From an uncultured Bacteroidales bacterium (GTDB lineage Bacteria > Bacteroidota > Bacteroidia > Bacteroidales > Paludibacteraceae), in NCBI GenBank assembly GCA_946411385.1, contig CAMKDV010000007.1:103160-167159 (forward strand): a stretch of 64,000 nucleotides of DNA. Reading direction: 5' to 3'. Made by a program: the position numbers and the translations under genes. The notes under the pieces were generated by a model, which did no database searches, was not told the origin of the DNA, and saw nothing but the letters and a program-made list of their open reading frames with translations. Below are positions 49,288 to 57,112 of the stretch, in pieces. Positions within the stretch are counted from its first letter, which is position 1; each line of letters opens with the position of its first letter.

Positions 49288-51474
49288 TTATTTCACCTCC
49301 GCGCCGAGGGCATTGTATGTTTTGCCATCACGGAGGATAAAGAGCTGCCCGTTGTGAAGGATTTTCGCGGCTTTAGTGTCAGCCTTGGCGTTGGGTTCGA
49401 GCGTGGTGGTATCTTTGACGAGAGGACGGAACGATACGTTATCGATGGCGAGTCCAGGAGCCGCGTTGCAGGTAGTACCGGAAGTGACGGATATATTCCA
49501 TGCCAAGAAGAGGTGACCGTTCACCGGCAAAGCACTGGTCAACGTATCCGAGACATGAGTGGTAGCCGCCGGAACGGAGGCAAAGCCGTTATTATTAGCG
49601 TCAGGCGTATAAGCGGTAGTGAACTTCGTACCGGCAGAAGTCCAGCTCTGCCCGTTAGCAGAGGTGTAGAGCTGCACAGTGAAGCCTGCAGCGTTGGAAC
49701 CATTACGATATTTCTCGATGTCGTATCCCAGCACGATAGAGGCAAAATCCGAAGAGCTATTATTGGTCAAGTGCGCCATAAGGGATATACCGCGTGTACC
49801 ATCTGCAACGCCGGTGGTAAGACCGCCGATGGCACGATCTTGGGAACCCGTAGCGCCGAAGTTCCATGTACCATTATAGGCATTGGACGCGAGCGCTTGA
49901 CCACCGATATACATGGTCTCCGTAGCAGCCTCTTCGAACGCTCCGAGTTGGCGTGGAGCGTTCAAGTTACGCTCGATACGCCATCCTTGCGGAAGCGTGG
50001 AGGACTCTTTGATACCTGTTTTGGTGTCGGTAGAGGGATCTTTGTCTGCGCCTCCGAGGGAATCGAAGTTCTCCGTCACCTCCTGTGCGTCGGTCAGAAT
50101 GAGTGCCTCAGTCTCGGGTATAGCCGTCGTGTCCGCCGGCTCAGTGCGGTGCGTACCCTCGTAAGCCTCTTGCGCATAAGCCCGCATGCGGGAAGCCATT
50201 TCGTCGGAGAGAGCGTCTGGTTTCCAAGTGATGGAGGAGGGGTTCTCTGCAAAGATCGTAGCGTACTCGAGGCAGCAAGCGAGATAAGTAGCAGCGTTGG
50301 TCGGGTGACGATCGTCGGAGTAGAGATCGGAGGCGATGGTAGCCGGGCGATCAAGCTGATAGTTGCCGTAAGCGACTGCTACCGGACAGAGCGACAGATC
50401 AAACTCTTGTGCCACAGATTCAAAATTGGCAATGAGGGTATTGTTATTGGTCTGATAAGACTCGTCATTGCTATATGCCCAGTTGATGGGCAGGATAATC
50501 TTCACATTCGGATTCGGACAAGAATCATGGATATAGTTCACCCAAGTCTGTACGTTGGCACGAAAAGCATCGAAATCCGTACGCGGAAGTCCGGACTGTT
50601 CTTGGAGGATGATATGGGTCCACGGCGTATTAGCTACTACAGTTTGGGCATTCGGCACGAGAGGATCCTCGTTGAAATGGTACGCCAAGGTCTTGCCGAG
50701 GTTGGTATGTTTGGTCCACCGCGCATCTTTCCCCATCGCCAAACTCATGGAGTTAAACATAGCGTATTGGTCGTTATAGTCAATGAGAGAGTTATTGATG
50801 GAGAGTACCTTGATCTCGGACTCTTCGCCTGCCCAGTCGTTGGTCACGGTCAAGTGAAAATCGCGCGCCTCACCGATAGAGAGCGTCACGCGATGGTCCC
50901 CCTCTTGTCCTTCTCCCACGTTATTATGGAAGATGAGGTTGAGACTGATCGTTCCGCCTTCCACCACCTGGAAGGTCAAGTCATTCCCCGTTGCACCGGG
51001 CCAAGCGCCGAAGGCTTCGTACGTACCCCAGGCATAGAGGTAGAAATTATCCCATCCTGTCTGGTTATCGATATAGATATGATAGGTGTTATAGACTAAC
51101 GAGCTATAGGTCTTCCAGGTCGCCTCGGTTGAGTTCTGTGCGAATGAATAAACGTAGTCTCCTTCATCTGGAATGACGATGTCTCCCGTAGCGTTCCACG
51201 CCGCAGCCTCCGCCGACGAAGCGCGCTCGAAGCGGATCGTGCTGTACGTACCGGCAGGGATTGTGAAGGCATAGACGGCTCCTTCCTCCACGATGCCTAT
51301 CACCGAAGTAGTACCGTCCAAGACTGCACGTTGGGTTGCCGAAGCATCGGTCCACCAGGTAGCGCCGTTTCCGTGTGCGTTGAAATAAATCTTCTGCGTT
51401 CCATCAAACGTGCGGGAAGCCCAGGCTGTGGTGGCAATCAGTGCCACCCACAGGATAGATAGTAGTTTTTTCAT
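49288..51474 (-). CDS. Exported starch-binding/DUF4886 (SGNH-like) fusion protein
   Basis: 728 residues. Signal peptide 1-19. An N-terminal beta domain (~20-125) is paralogous to the next upstream gene's product. A starch-binding module (NQTGWDNFYLYAWGTYEAFGAWPG, ~132-215) follows. A DUF4886/SGNH-hydrolase-like domain (~222-410) carries SINNSLIDYND as block I and SDDRHPTNAATYLA as block V with the Asp-His pair. Then a jelly-roll-like region (~450-690) and a tail ILHNGQLFILRDGKTYNALG. Asn replaces the usual Gly before Ser in block I, so activity is uncertain. Last gene of the starch operon; it may remove acyl groups from polysaccharide. Confidence 0.85.
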   Translation of the reverse strand: MKKLLSILWVALIATTAWASRTFDGTQKIYFNAHGNGATWWTDASATQRAVLDGTTSVIGIVEEGAVYAFTIPAGTYSTIRFERASSAEAAAWNATGDIVIPDEGDYVYSFAQNSTEATWKTYSSLVYNTYHIYIDNQTGWDNFYLYAWGTYEAFGAWPGATGNDLTFQVVEGGTISLNLIFHNNVGEGQEGDHRVTLSIGEARDFHLTVTNDWAGEESEIKVLSINNSLIDYNDQYAMFNSMSLAMGKDARWTKHTNLGKTLAYHFNEDPLVPNAQTVVANTPWTHIILQEQSGLPRTDFDAFRANVQTWVNYIHDSCPNPNVKIILPINWAYSNDESYQTNNNTLIANFESVAQEFDLSLCPVAVAYGNYQLDRPATIASDLYSDDRHPTNAATYLACCLEYATIFAENPSSITWKPDALSDEMASRMRAYAQEAYEGTHRTEPADTTAIPETEALILTDAQEVTENFDSLGGADKDPSTDTKTGIKESSTLPQGWRIERNLNAPRQLGAFEEAATETMYIGGQALASNAYNGTWNFGATGSQDRAIGGLTTGVADGTRGISLMAHLTNNSSSDFASIVLGYDIEKYRNGSNAAGFTVQLYTSANGQSWTSAGTKFTTAYTPDANNNGFASVPAATTHVSDTLTSALPVNGHLFLAWNISVTSGTTCNAAPGLAIDNVSFRPLVKDTTTLEPNAKADTKAAKILHNGQLFILRDGKTYNALGAEVK

Positions 51475-51509
51475 ATGATTGAGGATTTTGTGTTCAGATC
51501 AGTTTCCCA

Positions 51510-52277
51510 TTACAACTCAGTGCCCAGAGCGTTGTAGGTCTTGCCCTCACGGAGGATGAAGAGTTGACCGTCCTTGATGAACTTATGGGTGCATTTCTGC
51601 TCTGTTACATTTTCAACTCCTTGCGGTGTTCCCTCGGTAACAGTTTCAGCCGTTACGACCAGTTCGTAGTCACGAGCCTCGGTGATGTCAAAGAGCTGGC
51701 GGTTATCCTCTCCGTCATCCTGATGGAAGATGAGATGGAGCGTTACTTCGCCGTCCGCTGCCTGGAAGTCAAGAGACAACTGATCCGATCCGGGCCATGC
51801 GCCAAAAGCTTCGCTGCTTCCCCATGCATAGACAAAGAAGCCAGTCCATCCTGTATTGTTGGTAACGGTGATATGATGGGTGGTGTAAACCACCTCTCCT
51901 GCGGGCTCATATGTGCTCCATGTAGCGTCAGTTGAGTTCTGCTCAAAAGCAGTTACGTAGTTGCCCTCAGCAGGGATAGCGATATCACCGGTGGCATTCC
52001 ATGCAGGCAATTCAGCAGTCTCGGCGCGCTCGAAACGGATGGTGGAGAAATCACCTGCCGGAATAGTGAAGGCATAGATAAACCGGTCAGCATCTTCGAT
52101 TTCGCCGATAACCGGAGTTTCATTGTCGAGCACAGCGCGTTGGGCGGCATTGGCATCAATCCACCAGGAAACAGCATTGGCTTTCAGATAGATTTTCTCT
52201 GTACCGTCAAAAGTACGGGCGAAAGAGAGGGTTGTGGCTGCAATAACAGCCAGCAAAGTAGCATAAATCTTTTTCAT
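51510..52277 (-). CDS. Exported starch-binding protein with T9SS-like tail
   Basis: 255 residues. Signal peptide (MKKIYATLLAVIAATTLSFA), a beta domain (RTFDGTEKIYLKANAVSWWIDANA...) shared with the next gene's product, one SusE/CBM-type module (NNTGWTGFFVYAWGSSEAFGAWPG), a short linker (NVTEQKCTHK) and the tail FIKDGQLFILREGKTYNALG. Essentially the first half of the downstream fusion protein without its hydrolase, so the pair probably arose by duplication. Surface starch binding is inferred from the modules and operon. Confidence 0.85.
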   Translation of the reverse strand: MKKIYATLLAVIAATTLSFARTFDGTEKIYLKANAVSWWIDANAAQRAVLDNETPVIGEIEDADRFIYAFTIPAGDFSTIRFERAETAELPAWNATGDIAIPAEGNYVTAFEQNSTDATWSTYEPAGEVVYTTHHITVTNNTGWTGFFVYAWGSSEAFGAWPGSDQLSLDFQAADGEVTLHLIFHQDDGEDNRQLFDITEARDYELVVTAETVTEGTPQGVENVTEQKCTHKFIKDGQLFILREGKTYNALGTEL

Positions 52278-52301
52278 AATAAATGAATTTTAAATGGTTC
52301 A

Positions 52302-53633
52302 TTAACGCGAATATATCCGGTACTCGTATCCGCTGAGTGTAGCGGATTTGGGTGCATAGAGCTTCTCGCCTGTGAGCAAATCGGTGCACTCCTCGCGTTG
52401 CCACTGCATGGGCAGTGTGATATTCTGCTCTGCAGCCGTGGTGTTGACAATAACGAGCAGTTCGGCTTTGTCCTGCTTTCGGCTGAACATCGCCACCTGG
52501 TCGGTAGAGTGATTGGTGAGTTCGCCATATCGTGCTTCGGCAGACGCCATGTATGCCTTCATCAGGGCGATATATGCCTTGGTGGTGGCATTATCGGCAG
52601 AGAAAGACTTGATATGATAGTTGAAGAAATCCAACTGCGCCATATCTCCAATCTCCTGCGAAGAGTATATCATCGGCACTCCCCCGAGGAAGAACGTAAC
52701 GCAAGCGGCAGCCAGTTCTCCTTGAGCGGTGTGGTAATAGGTAGCAGGTGCCTCTTCGGAGGATGCGTCGTGTGTAGTGACGTACCGCAGCCGTTCTTTG
52801 CCGGAAGGTGTCGACTTGTACTCGTTGCTGCCGGTAGTGAACAGGTTGCCCAGTCCGCGGCTGTTGCGGAACACGTTCTGTACGGTGCCGAGGTAATTCC
52901 AGCTGTACATCCAGTCGAATCCCGCCTGATAGAGGGAGGTATTGCTTGCCTCCGCCAGCATGACCACCGAGGGTTTCTGCTGCCGGATAGCGTTGATGGC
53001 ATCCGTCCAGAAGGCGTTAGGCACGCCCTCGGCATAATCGCAGCGGAAACCGTCGATATCCGCCTCACGCACCCAATACACCATAGCATCCTGCATAGCC
53101 TGCTGCACCTCGGTCTTGGCAAAGTTGAGCGGTGCTACATCGCTCCAGTTGGTTTCTTCGCCTACGGGCGAGGTGTACCAGTCGGGGTGCTCGTTGTGCC
53201 AGGGGTTGTCAAAAGCCGTGTGGTTGGCTACCCAGTCAAGCATGACCCGGATACCGCGTTCGTGGCAGTCAGCCACCAGCGCCTTGAGTTCAGCCATGGT
53301 GCCGAACGCAGGGTCGATGGCATAAAAATCCTTGACGCAATATGGCGAGCCGACGGCATTAACTGTTCCCCGAGGATGGATAGGCATGAGCCACAGCATG
53401 TTGACCTGCATCTGCTGGAGCACAGGCAGGTAGCTTCGTATGGCGCTGAAGGCTTCCTCACGCGCAAAGAGGCGTTCGTTGCACTCGTACACAACGGTAG
53501 TGTTCGCGCGGTTGAGCGCAGGGTCAACGGTGCCGGGGTTATCTTTGTCCGGATCGTCTATCACCGGAACATCCTTGGGTTTGCAGCCAAGCAGCAGCAG
53601 CGGCAAAGCGAGGAAAATGAACAGTCTTTTCAT
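52302..53633 (-). CDS. GH13 alpha-amylase-family lipoprotein
   Basis: 443 residues from the ATG at 53633. Lipoprotein signal peptide with LLLGC (Cys16-17). The (beta/alpha)8 domain shows all GH13 regions: VMLDWVANHT near 134, GFRCDYAEG with the nucleophile Asp near 195, VVMLAEAS with the acid/base Glu near 225, and VTTHDAS near 287. The domain is followed by a C-terminal beta part. An outer-membrane lipoprotein cutting starch at the cell surface, as SusG does, but with no inserted CBM58 and much shorter than SusG's ~690 residues. It takes the place of susG in this locus. Confidence 0.93.
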   Translation of the reverse strand: MKRLFIFLALPLLLLGCKPKDVPVIDDPDKDNPGTVDPALNRANTTVVYECNERLFAREEAFSAIRSYLPVLQQMQVNMLWLMPIHPRGTVNAVGSPYCVKDFYAIDPAFGTMAELKALVADCHERGIRVMLDWVANHTAFDNPWHNEHPDWYTSPVGEETNWSDVAPLNFAKTEVQQAMQDAMVYWVREADIDGFRCDYAEGVPNAFWTDAINAIRQQKPSVVMLAEASNTSLYQAGFDWMYSWNYLGTVQNVFRNSRGLGNLFTTGSNEYKSTPSGKERLRYVTTHDASSEEAPATYYHTAQGELAAACVTFFLGGVPMIYSSQEIGDMAQLDFFNYHIKSFSADNATTKAYIALMKAYMASAEARYGELTNHSTDQVAMFSRKQDKAELLVIVNTTAAEQNITLPMQWQREECTDLLTGEKLYAPKSATLSGYEYRIYSR

Positions 53634-53679
53634 TGATTCTTCAGTTAGTTGTTCGTCAATAACAGAAAGCATTCAGCGT

Positions 53680-55188
53680 TCAGCGTCTCGGCAAGAGAGC
53701 TTGCACCTTCAGCGGCACGACGCCCTCATCGGTTACCTTGAGGTAATATGTCTGCTCGGGCTCGTTGGCGCTGACAGGGTAGTCAGGCAACTGACTGCCG
53801 TTGCCTGAGTTGTTGAAGATGAGATTGTAGCTATCGCCCGTTTTGCAATCGATATGATAATGCTTGAGGTTCAGCCCTAACAAATCCACATCCTCCATCT
53901 CGCTCAACTGCATGCCCGGCCATCCGCCGAAGATTTCGCTGCTTCCCCATGCATAGACCGTGAGGGCGAAGGTGGTATCCAGACGGGCCGTATCGATAAC
54001 AAGCTGTTCGGTAGCATCGAGCAGGAAAAGGTCAATCGCAGCAGGGTCCACCTCTACCGGTCCGTCAGCCAAAGCCTCCAGCACCTCGTCGGGGCTGAAC
54101 GCCTGCGTAACGGTTTTGTCGGCATTGACGATGAAGTACAACACGCTGTCGGTAGTGAGTTTGTAAACGGCAATGTCGTCAATCTGCGTACCGCCACCGT
54201 TATTGTTGGCAATGAGGTGTTCCTCTTTTCCTGCATTGGCAGCACCGAGGTCGAAGTAGTACCACTGATATCCGCCATACTCAAACTGTCCGGTAGGCGA
54301 CATGCCGGGCCAACCGCCGTTGAGGTCGTTGACATCTCCCCACATGTACAGAGACATAGCCCCCCACTCTGCTGCATCGACCAGGTACACCACATCACCG
54401 TCGTGCTCTACCTCGGGAAAGCGCTCTTCGCCGGGTTCAGCCATCTCTTCCACACCATCGGGAGTGATACGCAGATACACATTGCGATTGATGACAAAAG
54501 CATAATCGCTGAGCTGGGTGCCGGCACCGTTGTTGTTGAATATGAGGCTGACGGAGAGTCCTTCGTTGGCTTGCCCGAAGTCCACATACCGGTAGGTGAT
54601 GCCATCCACCACCTCAGTACCTGTAATCGGCGCTCCCGGCCATCCGCCGAAGATCTCGGCATCCCCCCAGGCATATACCGTCAGTTCGTCCCAACCGGTC
54701 TGATTGTCCAGATACATGACGTAGCCGTCGTGCTCTATGGCAGGTGTGACTGCTGCTCCCCCCCAACGTGTGACGCTGATGGTATAACGCTCGCCAAGCT
54801 GCGCACCGGCAATCGTATGCGCTACGGCAGGCGACTCGATACCGAACTGCTTGCTGACAAACAGAAAGCCGTCAGCCAGCGATTTGCCATCGACAAAATC
54901 TTCGGGATAGAGGTAGATGCCGAACTTGGCATCGTTGTTCTCCGCCTTGGTGAGGATGAAGTCGGGATTCTCGTAATGCAAGGTATCCATCCCGTTGAAC
55001 TCGCCGACGATGTATATCTGGTCCTTGGCAGACGTACCGGCAGGCACGATGACCTCCAGCAGAATGGCATTCCCCTTGGTATCGAACTGCGGTTTCTCGT
55101 GTTCAAACACCAGTTCTTCGGGTTTGCACCCCGTGAACAGCACAGTCATCCCGACGAAGAATAGCAATGCTTTATATAATGTCTTCAT
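53680..55188 (-). CDS. SusE/SusF-like starch-binding outer-membrane lipoprotein
   Basis: 502 residues. Lipobox LFTGC (Cys21). An Ig-like N-terminal part with a SusE-type fold (~25-155) precedes three starch-binding modules, each with an aromatic signature: TVYAWGDAEIFGGWPG (~180), SLYMWGDVNDLNGGWPG (~275) and TVYAWGSSEIFGGWPG (~410). Each ends with an NNNG/NNSG-type segment. Three modules in one protein match SusF more than SusE (two). Binds malto-oligosaccharides at the cell surface and assists SusCD. There is no separate susE, so this single protein appears to fill both roles. Confidence 0.92.
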   Translation of the reverse strand: MKTLYKALLFFVGMTVLFTGCKPEELVFEHEKPQFDTKGNAILLEVIVPAGTSAKDQIYIVGEFNGMDTLHYENPDFILTKAENNDAKFGIYLYPEDFVDGKSLADGFLFVSKQFGIESPAVAHTIAGAQLGERYTISVTRWGGAAVTPAIEHDGYVMYLDNQTGWDELTVYAWGDAEIFGGWPGAPITGTEVVDGITYRYVDFGQANEGLSVSLIFNNNGAGTQLSDYAFVINRNVYLRITPDGVEEMAEPGEERFPEVEHDGDVVYLVDAAEWGAMSLYMWGDVNDLNGGWPGMSPTGQFEYGGYQWYYFDLGAANAGKEEHLIANNNGGGTQIDDIAVYKLTTDSVLYFIVNADKTVTQAFSPDEVLEALADGPVEVDPAAIDLFLLDATEQLVIDTARLDTTFALTVYAWGSSEIFGGWPGMQLSEMEDVDLLGLNLKHYHIDCKTGDSYNLIFNNSGNGSQLPDYPVSANEPEQTYYLKVTDEGVVPLKVQALLPRR

Positions 55189-55246
55189 AACTATTTATTT
55201 TAATCGTTTATATATGTAACAACACTAAAATCCGAACGTTCGACAA

Positions 55247-57052
55247 TTAATAATTCGGGTTCTGCTTGAGTCCCGGGTTCACGCCGAGTGCACTTTGCGG
55301 CAAGGGGAACCACTCGTACTTGCGATCACGTTGTACGGGGAAAACGGACCCGTTGTCGGCTATAGCGCGTCCGAAGAACCACCATTGCCCTTGGGTGAAC
55401 TTGTCGAAACGTCGCAGGTCAGTACGTCGGCGTCGGCCTTCGCTGAGGAACTCGATACCCCACTGGTGTAGCATCCACTCTTCGCCTGACCATGTAGCGG
55501 CAAGGTCGGTCATTCCGGCGGTGAAGTAACGGTTGCGCACGCTGTTGACCAGCGCTTTGCCTCCCTCTACATCGCCTTGGCGAATCTTACACTCCGCCAA
55601 AGTATAGACCACCTCAGCCCAGCGGAACTCCACCTCGGATATATCCTGATAGTCGATACCGGTGCTGACGGGATACATCGGATACTTGATGAGCCTGTAG
55701 CCTGAGTTGGTTTGTCCCCAGCGCGGCGACTGCACATCAGCCAGCGCCTGCCCGAGCGCCGTAGCACCGGCGAACTGCCCAACCTGGTCAACATAGATAA
55801 GCGGTTGTCCTTCGCGGTCGGCATCCGCCAGCACATCTTCGCCGGTAAGGATATTGGTCATCTTGCCTTTGAGTATCTGACCGCCGTTCCAGCGTCCGCC
55901 GTTGGGGAACGAATAGCTCTGTCGGCGTATGTCACCCGGCTCAAAACGTGCATAGACAGCACCGAGCTTGTCGCCATACTTGCTATCGAGGAACGAAACG
56001 GCAGCATCGGTCATCAGCGCCTCATTGCTGGCATTGATGGATGGCGTGCTGAGTTCGTTGCCGGCGTTGTCGTAACTGGGCGTGAGACACACGCAGTTCC
56101 AGCCCGACTGGTTGGTAGCAAAGCAATCGGTGAACTCGGTATAGTTGTACGGCAGTCCGGGCATATTGCGCATCCATCCTGTATTGAGCTGTCCGTTCAT
56201 CTCGGCAAAGGCAAACACTACCTCGGGGCAGTTCTCGTTGCCGATCTCGAAGATGGCGCGATAATCCGGCACAATGGAATAGGTGCCGTAGGTGCCATCT
56301 ATCAGCTCCTGTGCCAGCTTGGCGCAGTCGTCGAAGCGTGCGACGCCGGTGAAGACCTCGCTGTTGAGCAGCAGGCGCATCTTGAGCATGCGGTTCATAG
56401 CCGGGCTGACGCGTTGCGTACCCTTGTCAACCAGATGCGTCAGCGCCTGATCCAACTCGTCGGCAATGAAGTCATACATCTTTTGGCAACCTGTCTGGAA
56501 GTTCTCATCTATACTGCCCGGCACTTCGGATGTGACAGCCGTGCACAAGGGCAGAGCACCACCCCAGAGCTCAAAGTTGTTATAGTACGCCCATGCACGC
56601 AGCGTGCGTACCTCGGCGATATATGCTTGCAGTTGCTCGGCTGTCATGCCGAGGTCTGCAGGATTGATGTTGCCCAAGTCCTGAAGCAACTGGTTGCACA
56701 TGCCTATAGTCTTCCACGCCGACTGCCATGCCTGGAGCACGATAGTTGCCTCAGAAGTCCAGGTGTGCGACGAGAGGACAAACTTCAGACCTTCATCCCA
56801 ACCCCAGTTGCCGCCATTCCAGGTGCGCCATGCAACCTGGTCGGCACTGAACTCCTGCAGATAGAAGAAATACTCGCAGAAGCCGTATGCCGCGCTCGAA
56901 TAAATAGAGGCGATAGCACCTTTCACCGAAGCCTCGTTCTGATAATAAACGCCGGCGTCGATGTTGGAGAAGTTCTTCTCCGTAAGATCGGTACATCCTG
57001 TCAGGGCTGCTAATCCTAATGCCAACCCTATAGTATATATAATCTTTTTCAT
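55247..57052 (-). CDS. susD: SusD-like starch-binding lipoprotein
   Basis: 601 residues. Lipobox LTGC (Cys20). RagB/SusD fold: N-terminal NFSNIDAGVYYQNEASVKGAIASIY, TPR-like helices (WQSAWKTIGMCNQLLQDL, IAEVRTLRAWAYYNNFELWGGALPL) and C-terminal EVRFRWAEVVYTLAECKIRQGD-type and WGIEFLSEGRRRRTDLRRF segments. Forms the lid on the SusC-like transporter encoded just upstream. 57 nt separate it from susC, mostly a short degenerate repeat. The gene symbol is by position and family; the exact glycan is inferred from the starch-specific neighbours. Confidence 0.95.
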   Translation of the reverse strand: MKKIIYTIGLALGLAALTGCTDLTEKNFSNIDAGVYYQNEASVKGAIASIYSSAAYGFCEYFFYLQEFSADQVAWRTWNGGNWGWDEGLKFVLSSHTWTSEATIVLQAWQSAWKTIGMCNQLLQDLGNINPADLGMTAEQLQAYIAEVRTLRAWAYYNNFELWGGALPLCTAVTSEVPGSIDENFQTGCQKMYDFIADELDQALTHLVDKGTQRVSPAMNRMLKMRLLLNSEVFTGVARFDDCAKLAQELIDGTYGTYSIVPDYRAIFEIGNENCPEVVFAFAEMNGQLNTGWMRNMPGLPYNYTEFTDCFATNQSGWNCVCLTPSYDNAGNELSTPSINASNEALMTDAAVSFLDSKYGDKLGAVYARFEPGDIRRQSYSFPNGGRWNGGQILKGKMTNILTGEDVLADADREGQPLIYVDQVGQFAGATALGQALADVQSPRWGQTNSGYRLIKYPMYPVSTGIDYQDISEVEFRWAEVVYTLAECKIRQGDVEGGKALVNSVRNRYFTAGMTDLAATWSGEEWMLHQWGIEFLSEGRRRRTDLRRFDKFTQGQWWFFGRAIADNGSVFPVQRDRKYEWFPLPQSALGVNPGLKQNPNY

Positions 57053-57059
57053 AATTATT

Positions 57060-57112
57060 GCTTTTGACTATTGACTATCGACTTTCGACTAATGTCTTTC
57101 TACTATCGACTA
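57060..57112. repeat. Degenerate repeat between susC and susD
   Basis: Repeated CGACTATTGACTATCGAC-type 7-8 nt units fill the space between the susC stop and the susD start. Similar in style, though not in sequence, to the repeats at 25841-25893, 42741-42780 and 48044-48098. Confidence 0.6.

Noticed and set aside
49276..51099. 607-residue plus-strand open frame opposite the DUF4886 fusion gene
   Set aside because: Antisense to a gene with clear modules and signal peptide, with no recognisable domain of its own.
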